A DNA stretch of 51,355 bases from Paenisporosarcina sp049671445 (lineage in GTDB: Bacteria; Bacillota; Bacilli; Bacillales_A; Planococcaceae). The DNA is taken from positions 1 through 51,355 of the forward strand of contig NZ_JBATUX010000080.1 of assembly GCF_049671445.1 (NCBI RefSeq), given 5' to 3'. This document shows positions 43,381 through 51,355 of this stretch, one piece after another; the first letter of the stretch is position 1; each line of letters starts with the position of its first letter. The translations under genes and the position numbers were made by a program. The notes beneath the pieces are model-generated. The model was not told the origin of the DNA. It did no database searches and saw nothing but the letters and a program-made list of their open reading frames with translations.

Positions 43381-43482
43381 ATTGGTAAAGAATCAAGCTT
43401 GTTCATTTTTTTTTAGAAATCGATCGTAAAAACTATTATTTTTTCCGAATAGTACGACTATGAGTATTTTAGACAAGAATTG

Positions 43483-43510
43483 TTGACAATTCTCATAAGC
43501 CATTTATAAT
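43483..43510 (+). promoter_or_regulatory. sigma-A promoter of the iron transporter operon
   Basis: Consensus TTGACA (43483-43488), 16-bp spacer and consensus TATAAT (43505-43510). The -35 lies inside an inverted repeat GAATTGT-TG-ACAATTC (43477-43492), which may be a second, weaker Fur site. Confidence 0.85.
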
Positions 43511-43515
43511 TGAGA

Positions 43516-43532
43516 TTGAGAATCGTTTTCAA
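43516..43532. promoter_or_regulatory. Fur box
   Basis: TTGAGAATCGTTTTCAA contains TGAGAATCGTTTTCA, close to the 7-1-7 Fur consensus TGATAATNATTATCA. It lies just downstream of the -10 box, so Fur-Fe(II) would block transcription start. Confidence 0.85.
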
Positions 43533-43567
43533 TAGCGATTAACTACATATTAAGGGAGAGACATCCA

Positions 43568-44638
43568 GTGAAAAAAGCATTATACCTAGTTTTAGCATTT
43601 GCTTTACTTGTTTTAACAGCATGTGGTAACGATACAAAATCTCCAGCGAAGAAAGAAACAACTGAAACAACTGAAACAAACGAAAGCAAAGAAGTAAACC
43701 TATATACAGCTCGTCATTATGATGTTGACGATGAACTTTATGCGAAATTTGAAGAAGAAACAGGTATTAAAGTTAATGTGATTAAAGGTGAAGCTGATGA
43801 ATTACTTGAGCGTATTAAACGTGAAGGCGATGCAACTGAAGCGGATTTATTCCTTACAGCTGATGCTGGACGTTTATACCGTGCTAAAGATGAAGGTTTA
43901 TTGCAAGCAGTTAAAAGTGATACATTAGACGAACAAATTCCAGCTAACTTCCAAGATAAAGACCAAATGTGGTACGGATTAACTAAGCGTGCTCGTGTCA
44001 TTATTTACAATAAGGAAAAAGTAAAACCTGAAGAGTTATCAACGTATGAAGCATTAACAGAAGATCAGTGGAAAGGCCGTGTCTTGATTCGTGGGTCTGA
44101 AAACGTGTATAATCAATCCTTGTTGGCTTCTTTCATTGAAATTAATGGAGAAGACAAAGCTAAAGAGTGGGCTGCAGGTCTTGTATCAAACTTTGCACGT
44201 GATCCTGAAGGTGGAGACAGAGACCAAGCAAAAGCGATTGCTGCTGGTGTTGGTGACGTAGCAATCATGAATACGTATTACTTTGGTCAAATGTTGAATT
44301 CCGAAGATGCGGAAGAAGTTAAAGTGGCTGAGGGTCTAGGTATATTCTTCCCTAACCAAGATACAACAGGCACACATGTGAATGTAAGTGGAGCTGGAGT
44401 TGTAAAGACTTCTAAAAACAAAGACAATGCAGTTAAACTTCTTGAGTTCTTATCTGCTCCAGAAGCTCAAGGTACATTTGCAGAAGCAAACTATGAATAC
44501 CCAGTGAATGAATCAGTTGAAGCAACTGAATTACTTAAATCATGGGGCGAATTTAAAGAACAAGATATTTCATTATCGGTTCTTGGTGATAACAATGCAA
44601 AATCAATTTTAATATTTAATGAAGTTGGTTGGAAATAA
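43568..44638 (+). CDS. ferric-ion ABC transporter substrate-binding lipoprotein
   Basis: 356 residues from GTG 43568 (AAGGGAGAG RBS). Type II signal peptide with lipobox LTAC, so Cys19 is lipidated; a Thr/Glu/Lys-rich linker follows. The mature part matches the FbpA/FutA class: NLYTARHYDVDDELYAKFEEETGIKV, an ADLFLTADAGRLYRA block, and the paired tyrosine Fe(III) ligands in MNTYYFGQ. It binds Fe(III) outside the membrane and delivers it to the permease encoded next. Fur control is read from 43516-43532. Confidence 0.93.
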   Translation: MKKALYLVLAFALLVLTACGNDTKSPAKKETTETTETNESKEVNLYTARHYDVDDELYAKFEEETGIKVNVIKGEADELLERIKREGDATEADLFLTADAGRLYRAKDEGLLQAVKSDTLDEQIPANFQDKDQMWYGLTKRARVIIYNKEKVKPEELSTYEALTEDQWKGRVLIRGSENVYNQSLLASFIEINGEDKAKEWAAGLVSNFARDPEGGDRDQAKAIAAGVGDVAIMNTYYFGQMLNSEDAEEVKVAEGLGIFFPNQDTTGTHVNVSGAGVVKTSKNKDNAVKLLEFLSAPEAQGTFAEANYEYPVNESVEATELLKSWGEFKEQDISLSVLGDNNAKSILIFNEVGWK

Positions 44639-44710
44639 TTAAATCAAATAGCCCTTGTTACGAATTTTCGTAACAGGGGATTTCTTGGGATTAGAAGAGG
44701 TGTTTGGAAC

Positions 44711-46342
44711 GTGCAAAGAAGACTAGCAAATGTTAATGCGTGGACGGTATCAGCTGCAATCATTATGATTCTATTATTTTTGCCGAACATAACGATCGTA
44801 ATGGGTATTTTTTCACCAGCAAATGAAAACTGGGCACATATGAAAGAATTTGTCCTAGGGTCTTTTATACGTACATCTCTTATTCTAATTAGTGCAACAG
44901 CTATATTAACAATTTCGATTGGATTAAGTTTAGCTTGGCTTATTGCTCAATATCAATTTCCTTTACGCGGATTCTTAAAATGGGCACTAATCTTGCCTTT
45001 ATCCATTCCGCCGTTTATTGGAGCTTATACCTATCATGGTATCGTGAATTATACGGGAGTTATTCAAACAACACTTCGTGAAAAATTTGATATGGCTTTG
45101 AATCCATCCCATTTTGATATTATGAATTTGCCTGGTGCCATATTTATTTATACGATGTTTTTATATCCATATGTTTATACAATTACACGTATCTTCTTAT
45201 CACAACAATCAGCATCACTTATTGAAAGTGCGCGCATGTTGGGGAAAGGTCCGTGGCGTACATTTTTCCAAGTTGTTATTCCCATTTCCAGAGTTTCTAT
45301 TATTGGTGGTGCAAGTTTAGTTGTCCTAGAAGTGCTAAATGATTACGGTGTCGTGAAATATTTCGGCATTCAAACATTTACAACCGCGATTTTTCAAACA
45401 TGGTTTGGATTAGGCGATATCGAATCATCAATTAAACTTGCCGCATCCCTAATGGGGTTTGTTATTTTTATCTTAATAATCGAAAAAGTTTTACGTGGAA
45501 GACGTCAATATAGCTACTCCACAACAAAAGTGCGACCACTGCCGCTCATTCAATTAAAAGGTTGGAAAGCAGGGCTAGCAACTACTTATGGATTGGTCAT
45601 CTTGAGCTTAGGTTTCTTTATTCCGATAGCTCAACTGATTGATTGGATGATTTTAACATTTGGTACTATCCCTATGGGTGAATTTTTAACCTATGTGAAA
45701 AATTCAGTTTTAGTCGCTGGTGTAAGTGCAACAGCCATTATTATTTTCGCGTTAATGGTTGGAAACTTTAGTCGCCTTGTTCAAGGGAAGGTGGCCAAAT
45801 TATTGCCCAAGTTGTCCATTCTCGGTTATTCTATACCAGGAGCGGTAATTGCTGTGGCTGTTGTCACTGCATTCATTGCGTTGGATCGTTTTTTAGTACC
45901 GTTATATCAATTAATCGGTATTACAACCACACTGGTATTAAGTGTGAGTTTAGTGATGTTAATTTCTGCGTATATAATTAGGTTCTTTGCAATAGGTTAT
46001 AATTCCATAGAATCTGGATACGATAAAATTGGAACAGACTTCCGAGACGCTTCGAGACTATTAGGAGTCGGTGTGACAAAAACATTTTTCAAAGTTGATG
46101 TTCCCATGCTAAAAGGCGCGATTATTAGCGGGTTTATATTAGTATTTATTGATATCTTAAAAGAAATTCCATTAACTTTAATATTACGTCCATTTAATTT
46201 TGATACGCTTTCTACAAAAGCATTCCAATATGCAAGTGATGAAAAAATTATGGAAGCCTCACAAGCTTCGTTATTAATTGTCGGTATTAGTGCCCTTGCC
46301 ATTGTTGTTTTCTATAAGTTTCTTGAAAAGGAGCCGGATTGA
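44711..46342 (+). CDS. ferric-ion ABC transporter permease
   Basis: 543 residues from GTG 44711, with about 12 membrane segments in two homologous halves (about 1-265 and 275-543). Each half ends in an EAA-type loop contacting the ATPase: ESARMLGKGPWRTFFQVVIP and DASRLLGVGVTKTFFKVDVP. This is the fused FbpB-type permease that works as one polypeptide. It lies between the binding protein and the ATPase, 72 nt after the former. Confidence 0.93.
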   Translation: MQRRLANVNAWTVSAAIIMILLFLPNITIVMGIFSPANENWAHMKEFVLGSFIRTSLILISATAILTISIGLSLAWLIAQYQFPLRGFLKWALILPLSIPPFIGAYTYHGIVNYTGVIQTTLREKFDMALNPSHFDIMNLPGAIFIYTMFLYPYVYTITRIFLSQQSASLIESARMLGKGPWRTFFQVVIPISRVSIIGGASLVVLEVLNDYGVVKYFGIQTFTTAIFQTWFGLGDIESSIKLAASLMGFVIFILIIEKVLRGRRQYSYSTTKVRPLPLIQLKGWKAGLATTYGLVILSLGFFIPIAQLIDWMILTFGTIPMGEFLTYVKNSVLVAGVSATAIIIFALMVGNFSRLVQGKVAKLLPKLSILGYSIPGAVIAVAVVTAFIALDRFLVPLYQLIGITTTLVLSVSLVMLISAYIIRFFAIGYNSIESGYDKIGTDFRDASRLLGVGVTKTFFKVDVPMLKGAIISGFILVFIDILKEIPLTLILRPFNFDTLSTKAFQYASDEKIMEASQASLLIVGISALAIVVFYKFLEKEPD

Positions 46343-46343
46343 C

Positions 46344-47087
46344 ATGTTTATCACCATACAAAATGTTTGTTTCTCATATCCAAATACACAAAAAGCAGCA
46401 CTTGACCAGTTTTCAATGAATATTGAAAAAGGGGAAGTGATTTCAATATTAGGTAGAAGTGGTAGCGGGAAAAGCACGATTTTACGCCTTCTTGCTGGAC
46501 TTGAAAAACCAACACAAGGTTCCTTGACTATACAAGATGAAGTGATATTTGATGGTAATACATTTTTACAACCAGAAAAACGAGGTATTGGCATGGTATT
46601 TCAGGACTATGCATTATTCCCACACATGACGGTTGGTGAAAATATCTTATTTGGTTTATTCCAATTGAAAAAAGCGGAAAAGAAAAAACGTCTTGCAGAA
46701 GTTCTTGAATTGGTCGAACTTCAAGAGTATGAAAAACGCTATCCCCATCAGCTTAGTGGTGGTCAGCAGCAACGGGTCGCTATAGCGCGTGCCATTGCGC
46801 CGAATCCACATTTAATTTTGCTTGATGAACCATTTAGTAATTTGGATGCCGAACTACAAGTGAAAATTCGCAAAGATTTGCGTGAAATATTAAAGAAAGC
46901 CAACATTACTTCGATATTCGTTACTCATGATGAAAATGATGCCCATGCTTTGGCAGATCGGATTGTTAAATTGAAGGATGGTTGCATTGACTTAATAGGT
47001 CGTCCTTGTGACTTGATTGGTACTCATCCACATCCGGTGCCTCAAATTACTCCCATTATTGAAGAACGGGAATTAATGTCTGTTTAA
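46344..47087 (+). CDS. ferric-ion ABC transporter ATP-binding protein
   Basis: 247 residues from ATG 46344 (AAAAGGAG RBS), starting right at the permease stop. Walker A GRSGSGKST (37-45), Q-loop GMVFQDYALFPHMT, signature LSGGQQQRVAIARAI, Walker B LILLDEPFSNLDA and H-loop FVTHDENDA. It is shorter than FbpC of Neisseria (about 350 aa) because the C-terminal regulatory domain is nearly absent. Completes the Fe(III) uptake operon. Confidence 0.93.
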   Translation: MFITIQNVCFSYPNTQKAALDQFSMNIEKGEVISILGRSGSGKSTILRLLAGLEKPTQGSLTIQDEVIFDGNTFLQPEKRGIGMVFQDYALFPHMTVGENILFGLFQLKKAEKKKRLAEVLELVELQEYEKRYPHQLSGGQQQRVAIARAIAPNPHLILLDEPFSNLDAELQVKIRKDLREILKKANITSIFVTHDENDAHALADRIVKLKDGCIDLIGRPCDLIGTHPHPVPQITPIIEERELMSV

Positions 47088-47100
47088 TTTCAATTTTCTG

Positions 47101-47129
47101 TTGCATTTCATTTCATGCAAGAGTAGAAT
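47101..47129 (+). promoter_or_regulatory. sigma-A promoter for thrS
   Basis: TTGCAT (47101-47106), exact 17-bp spacer and TAGAAT (47124-47129), just before the T-box leader. Confidence 0.65.
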
Positions 47130-47144
47130 GTCAACATACGAATA

Positions 47145-47402
47145 ATGAAATGCCAAGAAGAGGACAACAATTGTCTGTACGACTTTCTAGAGAAAGAGGC
47201 CATGGCTGGAAGCTTCTTAAGTACGATAGTCTTTTTACCACCTCGGAGCAGCAACAGTGAACGAATGAATGTAACTGTTGACGGTAACGGCCCGTTAGCC
47301 GGCTCAAAGCTTCATCTTTTTAGTCATGTGACTATCGAGAAGGAAGAAGGGTGGAACCACGAACTCAAACCTCGTCCCTTTCATAGGACGGGGTTTTTTT
47401 GC
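47145..47402 (+). promoter_or_regulatory. T-box leader (threonyl-tRNA sensing) of thrS
   Basis: The 14-nt T-box AGGGTGGAACCACG is at 47349-47362 and is followed by an intrinsic terminator (CGTCC ... GGACG stem, 47371-47394, then seven Ts). Upstream lies the long stem I region; ACC at 47237-47239, followed by A, is a plausible threonine specifier. Uncharged tRNA-Thr would stabilise the antiterminator and allow thrS expression. The call is firm; the specifier position is inferred. Confidence 0.93.
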
Positions 47403-47476
47403 GTTCAAATTTTTAAAAATGGTAAAAATGATGTTCAAAAATTTTTGAACTACATCTAAAAAAGGGAGTGTTCAAC

Positions 47477-49399
47477 ATGTCAGAGACAATTCAACTGAAG
47501 TTTCCAGATGGTGCAATAAAGGAGTTTCCTAAAGGAACAACAACAGAAGACGTAGCAGCATCAATCAGTCCAGGACTTCGTAAAAAAGCATTGGCTGGTA
47601 AACTAGATAATCAGCTTGTCGACTTAAAAGCTCCACTTAACCAAGATGGAGAAATTGCCATTATTATGCCTGGATCAGACGAAGCATTAGAAGTGTTGCG
47701 TCACAGTACAGCTCATTTATTAGCACAAGCGGTTAAGCGCATATTTAAAGATGTGAAATTAGGTGTTGGTCCAGTTATAGAAAATGGATTCTACTATGAC
47801 ATTGATTCACCTGTAGCAATTACAAAAGAAGACTTACTAGTTATTGAAAAAGAAATGAAAAAAATTATCAACGAAAACATTGATATTGTCCGTCATAATG
47901 TTTCTCGCTCTGAAGCATTTGAGAAGTTTAAAGAAGATGAATATAAAGTTGAGTTATTAGAAGCAATTGCTGAGGATGACCAAGTATCGATTTATGAACA
48001 AAGTGAATTTTTCGATTTATGTCGGGGAGTACATGTGCCATCAACAGGGAAATTAAAAGAATTTAAATTATTGAGTATTGCTGGTGCTTACTGGCGCGGT
48101 AATAGCGACAATAAAATGTTGCAACGTATTTACGGTACTGCATTCTTCACTAAAGAAGATCTTGCAGCGCATTTACAAATGCTTGAAGAAGCAAAAGAAC
48201 GTGATCATCGTAAAATCGGTAAAGAACTTAATTTATTCATGAACTCACAAAAAGTAGGTCAAGGCCTTCCGATGTGGTTGCCAAAAGGCGCAACAATTCG
48301 TCGTATCATCGAACGCTATATCGTAGATAAAGAAGTAAAGCTTGGTTATGACCATGTCTACACTCCAATCATGGGCAGTGTCGATTTGTATAAAACTAGC
48401 GGTCACTGGGATCACTATCAAGACGATATGTTCCCGGTAATGAGCATGGATAATGAAGATTTGGTTTTACGACCAATGAACTGTCCACATCATATGATGA
48501 TTTTCAAAAATGGTATCCATTCATACCGCAACATGCCGATGCGTATTGCGGAGCTTGGTACAATGCACCGTTATGAAATGTCTGGAGCATTATCTGGTCT
48601 TCAACGAGTACGTGGAATGACATTGAACGATGCTCACATTTTCGTTCGTCCGGATCAAATTAAAGACGAGTTTAAACGAGTGGTTCAATTAGTTATTGAT
48701 GTATATAAAGACTTCGACATTAACGATTATTCATACCGTTTGTCTTATCGCGATCCAGAAGATAAAGAAAAGTATTTTGATGATGACGATATGTGGAATA
48801 GAGCACAAAGTATGCTTAAAGAAGCTATGGATGAGCTTGGACTAGATTACTACGAAGCAGATGGTGAAGCGGCGTTCTACGGCCCAAAACTGGATGTCAT
48901 GGTCAAAACGGCAATTGGGAAAGAAGAAACACTATCAACTGTACAACTTGATTTCTTGTTGCCGGAACGCTTTGATCTATCCTACATCGGCGAAGATGGC
49001 AAACAACATCGTCCAGTAGTTATCCACCGTGGGGTCGTATCGACAATGGAGCGTTTTGTAGCCTTCTTAATTGAAGAATACAAAGGAGCATTCCCAACTT
49101 GGTTAGCGCCTGTTCAAGTACAAGTGATTCCTGTTTCAAACGAAGTACATTTTGATTATGCAAAAGGCGTTATTGAAAAACTACAAGCTGCAGGCTTACG
49201 TATCGATATGGATGACCGCGAAGAGAAACTAGGTTATAAAATTCGAGAAGCACAAATGCAAAAAATTCCGTACATGCTGGTAATCGGAGACAAAGAAATG
49301 GAAAGCGGTTTTGTCAATGTCCGTAAATACGGGGAACAAAACTCTGAAAGCATTCCATTTGATGAGTTCTTATCACGCCTTCAACAAGAAATTAACTAA
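47477..49399 (+). CDS. thrS: threonyl-tRNA synthetase
   Basis: 640 residues. TGS domain (1-62), editing domain (about 65-240; HSTAHLLAQAVK is the HxxxH editing motif), class II catalytic core with zinc-site residues in RPMNCPHHMMIFK, motif 2 in GTMHRYEMSGALSGLQRVRGMT and motif 3 in HRGVVSTMERFVAFLIEEY, and an anticodon-binding domain (about 540-640). ATG 47477 is chosen for AAAGGGAG at good spacing. It is under the upstream T-box. Length matches the family. Confidence 0.97.
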   Translation: MSETIQLKFPDGAIKEFPKGTTTEDVAASISPGLRKKALAGKLDNQLVDLKAPLNQDGEIAIIMPGSDEALEVLRHSTAHLLAQAVKRIFKDVKLGVGPVIENGFYYDIDSPVAITKEDLLVIEKEMKKIINENIDIVRHNVSRSEAFEKFKEDEYKVELLEAIAEDDQVSIYEQSEFFDLCRGVHVPSTGKLKEFKLLSIAGAYWRGNSDNKMLQRIYGTAFFTKEDLAAHLQMLEEAKERDHRKIGKELNLFMNSQKVGQGLPMWLPKGATIRRIIERYIVDKEVKLGYDHVYTPIMGSVDLYKTSGHWDHYQDDMFPVMSMDNEDLVLRPMNCPHHMMIFKNGIHSYRNMPMRIAELGTMHRYEMSGALSGLQRVRGMTLNDAHIFVRPDQIKDEFKRVVQLVIDVYKDFDINDYSYRLSYRDPEDKEKYFDDDDMWNRAQSMLKEAMDELGLDYYEADGEAAFYGPKLDVMVKTAIGKEETLSTVQLDFLLPERFDLSYIGEDGKQHRPVVIHRGVVSTMERFVAFLIEEYKGAFPTWLAPVQVQVIPVSNEVHFDYAKGVIEKLQAAGLRIDMDDREEKLGYKIREAQMQKIPYMLVIGDKEMESGFVNVRKYGEQNSESIPFDEFLSRLQQEIN

Positions 49400-49442
49400 T
49401 AGTGGTTGACAGGTTCATATAGACATGATAAAGTTATTAAGG

Positions 49443-49470
49443 TTAATGAATACAAAGTTTGTGGTATAAG
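49443..49470 (+). promoter_or_regulatory. promoter of infC-rpmI-rplT
   Basis: TTAATG (49443-49448), 16-bp spacer and TATAAG (49465-49470), ending just before the leader. A second candidate, TTGACA (49406-49411), 17-bp spacer and TAAAGT (49429-49434), lies upstream. Which is used is not clear. Confidence 0.55.
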
Positions 49471-49471
49471 T

Positions 49472-49611
49472 AGAGGCTGCCCGCTTCTCACCTGATTGAC
49501 ACTAAAAGTTGTTGACAGGTCGACACACGATTAAACGTAACGTACAGTGTTGTACTTGCATATATCGGCGGGCGGACATTTACTTATGTGAATGTCCGCT
49601 CGTTTTTTTTA
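49472..49611 (+). promoter_or_regulatory. L20 ribosomal protein leader with terminator
   Basis: The leader begins GAGGCTGCCCGCTTCTCACC, a pattern I associate with the Bacillales L20 leader upstream of infC, and ends in a terminator (GCGGACATT 49572-49580 with AATGTCCGC 49591-49599, then eight Ts). Free L20 (RplT) is expected to bind and favour termination, giving feedback on the operon. Confidence 0.8.
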
Positions 49612-49703
49612 TTGGTCGGAACGGCGTAACCGATTTATTGGAGTCTTCAATAAACGATATGCCCAAACCATGTATTCGCGACACTATCTGGAGGTGGATT
49701 ACT

Positions 49704-50222
49704 ATTAGCAAAGACATGTATGTAAACGATGGTATTCGCGCACGTGAACTTCGAATTATCGACCAAAATGGTGAACAATTAGGAGTAAAAACACGTTTCG
49801 AAGCGCTTGAAATTGCCGCTAACGTTAATTTGGATCTTGTCCTTGTGGCCCCTCAAGCCAAGCCACCAGTTGCTCGTATCATGGACTATGGTAAATTCAA
49901 GTTTGAGAATCAAAAGAAAGATCGTGAAACTCGTAAAAATCAAAAGATTATCGTATTGAAAGAGGTTCGCTTGAGCCCAACAATCGATGAGCATGATTTC
50001 CAAACGAAACTTCGTAATGCGATCAAGTTCCTTGAAAAAGGCGACAAAGTCAAAGCTTCTATTCGTTTTAAAGGTCGTGCAATTACGCACAAAGAGATCG
50101 GCCAACGCGTATTAGATCGCTTTGCAGAAGCTTGTACTGAGGTAGCCACGGTTGAACAAAAACCGAAAATGGAAGGCCGCAGCATGTTCTTGATTCTTCA
50201 ACCGAAGAACGAGAAAAAGTAA
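49704..50222 (+). CDS. infC: translation initiation factor IF-3
   Basis: 172 residues from ATT 49704, preceded at seven bases by GGAGGTG (49690-49696). The protein then begins with the typical I/M-SKDMYVNDGIRARELRIIDQNGEQLG. The frame is open further upstream through the leader, but those starts lie before or inside the terminator hairpin and give a non-homologous extension. N-terminal domain (1-75; YGKFKFENQKK linker) and C-terminal domain (about 85-172; RFKGRAITHKEIG). The ATT start enables IF-3 to repress its own synthesis. First gene of the infC-rpmI-rplT operon. Confidence 0.93.
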   Translation: MSKDMYVNDGIRARELRIIDQNGEQLGVKTRFEALEIAANVNLDLVLVAPQAKPPVARIMDYGKFKFENQKKDRETRKNQKIIVLKEVRLSPTIDEHDFQTKLRNAIKFLEKGDKVKASIRFKGRAITHKEIGQRVLDRFAEACTEVATVEQKPKMEGRSMFLILQPKNEKK

Positions 50223-50251
50223 TATTGACGACAGTTTAGGAGGAATTCGAC

Positions 50252-50452
50252 ATGCCAAAAATGAAAACTCACCGCGGAGCAGCGAAGCGTTTCAAAAAGA
50301 CTGGCTCTGGAAAAATAAGACGTGCAAGTGCATATCGCAGTCATTTATTCGCAAACAAGTCAACTAAAGCTAAACGTAAGTTACGTAAAGGTGGACTTGT
50401 ATCAAAAGGTGACTACAAACGTATCAAATCATTAATCGCTTACATGAAATAA
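50252..50452 (+). CDS. rpmI: 50S ribosomal protein L35
   Basis: 66 residues, very basic, with the L35 signature MPKMKTHRGAAKRFKKTGSGKIRR in broken form (residues 1-24) and the C-terminal KGDYKRIKSLI. GGAGGAA precedes the ATG. Second gene of the operon, 29 nt after infC. Confidence 0.97.
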   Translation: MPKMKTHRGAAKRFKKTGSGKIRRASAYRSHLFANKSTKAKRKLRKGGLVSKGDYKRIKSLIAYMK

Positions 50453-50496
50453 TACTCGAAATTAAATGTTCGAAATAATAGCAGGAGGTAATTATT

Positions 50497-50856
50497 ATGC
50501 CACGCGTAAAAAGCACACCGGTAACAAAAAGACGTCGTAATAAAGTTTTAAAATTAGCAAAAGGTTATTATGGCGCTAAAAAATTACTATACAAAGTAGC
50601 AAACCAAGCAGTTATGAAATCAGGTATGTATGCATACCGTGACCGTCGTAACAAAAAACGTAACTTCCGTAGATTATGGATTACTCGTATCAACGCGGCA
50701 GCACGTATGAATGGTCTTTCTTACAGCCGTTTAATGCATGGATTGAAATTAGCTGGTATCGAAGTTAACCGTAAAATGTTAGCTGAATTAGCTGTTTCAG
50801 ATCCAGCATCATTCACTCAATTAGCAGATGCTGCTAAAAAATCAATGAACAACTAA
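50497..50856 (+). CDS. rplT: 50S ribosomal protein L20
   Basis: 119 residues, basic. N-terminal extension (1-58) reaching into 23S rRNA and globular C-terminal domain (about 60-119; LWITRINAAARMNGLSYSRLMHGLKLAGIEVNRKMLAELA). It is an early assembly protein and the feedback regulator of the operon through the leader at 49472-49611. GCAGGAGGT RBS. Followed by the operon terminator. Confidence 0.97.
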   Translation: MPRVKSTPVTKRRRNKVLKLAKGYYGAKKLLYKVANQAVMKSGMYAYRDRRNKKRNFRRLWITRINAAARMNGLSYSRLMHGLKLAGIEVNRKMLAELAVSDPASFTQLADAAKKSMNN

Positions 50857-50871
50857 TTTCGAATACTTAAA

Positions 50872-50902
50872 AGGCTGATGGATAATCCATCGGTCTTTTT
50901 TT
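50872..50902 (+). terminator. infC-rpmI-rplT terminator
   Basis: GGCTGATGGAT and ATCCATCGGTC form an 11-bp stem with G-U pairs, followed by a T-run. Confidence 0.9.
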
Positions 50903-50936
50903 ACGGATCATTTTGGCGTTAGCCGATTAATAAGAA

Positions 50937-50999
50937 GTATTTGCGCCTATCATGCCACAAGGGTGAGAATCGTGAGGCTCGCGCAAATGTACGATAAAC
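50937..50999. repeat. dispersed hairpin repeat, copy 3
   Basis: GTATTTGCGCC (50937-50947) and GCGCAAATGTAC (50981-50992) are inverted ends, followed by GATAAAC. The right end matches 9661-9677 exactly over 17 nt. It lies between the rplT terminator and ysdA. Confidence 0.65.
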
Positions 51000-51062
51000 C
51001 AAAATGTTGTTTAACTGAGCGATAGAATAAGAAAAAATGTTTTTTTGTTAGGGGAATTTAAT

Positions 51063-51344
51063 ATGATACATATCATTTTCATTGGATTTTTTGTTGTCAT
51101 GTCAATCATAGCCTTCTTTACAATGGGTCATGACAAATCTGCAGCAAAAGCTAATAATCGCAGAGTACCTGAGCGTACATTATGGAAGCTCGCCATTTTT
51201 GGTGGAGGCGTCGGTGCATACCTTGGAATGATTATATTCCGTCATAAAACAAAACACATGTCATTTCGCATCGGTTTTACATTATTAGCTATTGCACATG
51301 TCGCTTTATTGATTTGGGCAACACCACTATTAGCAGATTTGTAA
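51063..51344 (+). CDS. ysdA: DUF1294 small membrane protein YsdA
   Basis: 93 residues with three hydrophobic segments (about 2-18, 43-58 and 72-88) and the DUF1294 pattern DKSAAKANNRRVPERTLWKLAIFGGGVGAYLGMIIFRHKTKH. The ATG at 51063 is chosen for TAGGGGAA upstream. It follows rplT as in B. subtilis. Function unknown. The gene ends 11 bases before the window edge. Confidence 0.9.
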   Translation: MIHIIFIGFFVVMSIIAFFTMGHDKSAAKANNRRVPERTLWKLAIFGGGVGAYLGMIIFRHKTKHMSFRIGFTLLAIAHVALLIWATPLLADL

Positions 51345-51355
51345 GATAAAGTGTC

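Noticed and set aside
47145..47459. Open frame of about 104 residues upstream of thrS
   Set aside because: It lies in the T-box leader, including its terminator, and has no protein similarity.
49509..49703. N-terminal extension of IF-3
   Set aside because: It would cover the L20 leader terminator and has no homology; the ATT start with a strong RBS at 49690 fits the family.

Overview
The window is chromosomal DNA of a low-GC Gram-positive bacterium of the order Bacillales, most likely family Planococcaceae (Caryophanaceae). Nearly every gene has its closest recognisable counterpart in the Bacillus subtilis yt/ys region and lies in nearly the same order (nadK2-sppA-yteJ-tpx-ytxK-ackA ... ald ... 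ytkL-ytoI-ytpI-nrnA-dnaE-accDA-pfkA-pyk-fxsA-ytvI-citZ-icd-mdh-phoPR-polA-mutM-coaE-gapB-speD-nrdR-dnaB-dnaI-thrS-infC-rpmI-rplT-ysdA). Several B. subtilis neighbours, many of them sporulation genes (ytfJ/ytfI, ytrH/ytrI, ytaF, ytxC), are missing, which hints at a lineage with reduced or no sporulation. No tRNA, rRNA, CRISPR, prophage or transposase gene was seen.

Layout. 1-738: gene-free, filled with degraded GC-rich Bacillales repeats. 739-6700: NAD kinase, SppA/YteJ, thiol peroxidase, a methyltransferase-like protein, acetate kinase and a universal stress protein. 6762-10839: an NCS1 permease, alanine dehydrogenase and a prolidase, with a 20-bp tandem array between the last two. 10944-17510: YtkL, YtoI, YtpI, NrnA and the error-prone polymerase DnaE. 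17636-23405: a FadR-type regulator fused by stop/start overlap to accDA, then pfkA-pyk and FxsA. 23392-28149: YtvI and the TCA genes citZ, icd, mdh. 28357-31141: a MaoC-like protein and the PhoPR two-component system. 31697-33648: an HflK/HflC pair between repeat-rich spacers. 34363-43168: polA-mutM-coaE, gapB, speD, nrdR-dnaB-dnaI. 43568-47087: a Fur-controlled ferric-ion ABC transporter placed where B. subtilis has ytxBC. 47101-50902: T-box-controlled thrS and the L20-leader-controlled infC-rpmI-rplT operon. 51063-51344: YsdA.

Functionally this is a core block for central carbon metabolism (acetate kinase, upper and lower glycolysis, gluconeogenic GapB, first TCA steps), malonyl-CoA synthesis, replication and repair, and translation. 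Regulatory logic is readable at several points: a perfect FadR-type operator just downstream of the regulator-accDA promoter, a CcpN-like site on the gapB -10 box, a Fur box on the iron transporter, an attenuator-like terminator in the citZ leader, a threonyl T-box, an L20 leader with an ATT start for IF3, and a four-hexamer PhoP-box array after phoR that no longer faces a gene.

The most unusual material lies between genes: three unrelated tandem arrays of 20- or 21-bp period (about two helical turns), a dispersed hairpin repeat with GCGCAAATGTAC ends in three places, long GC-rich Bacillales repeats in two subfamilies, an 88-nt nested hairpin between citZ and icd, and a multi-hairpin element after mdh. 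No new gene system was found; the interesting signals are regulatory and repeat-based.
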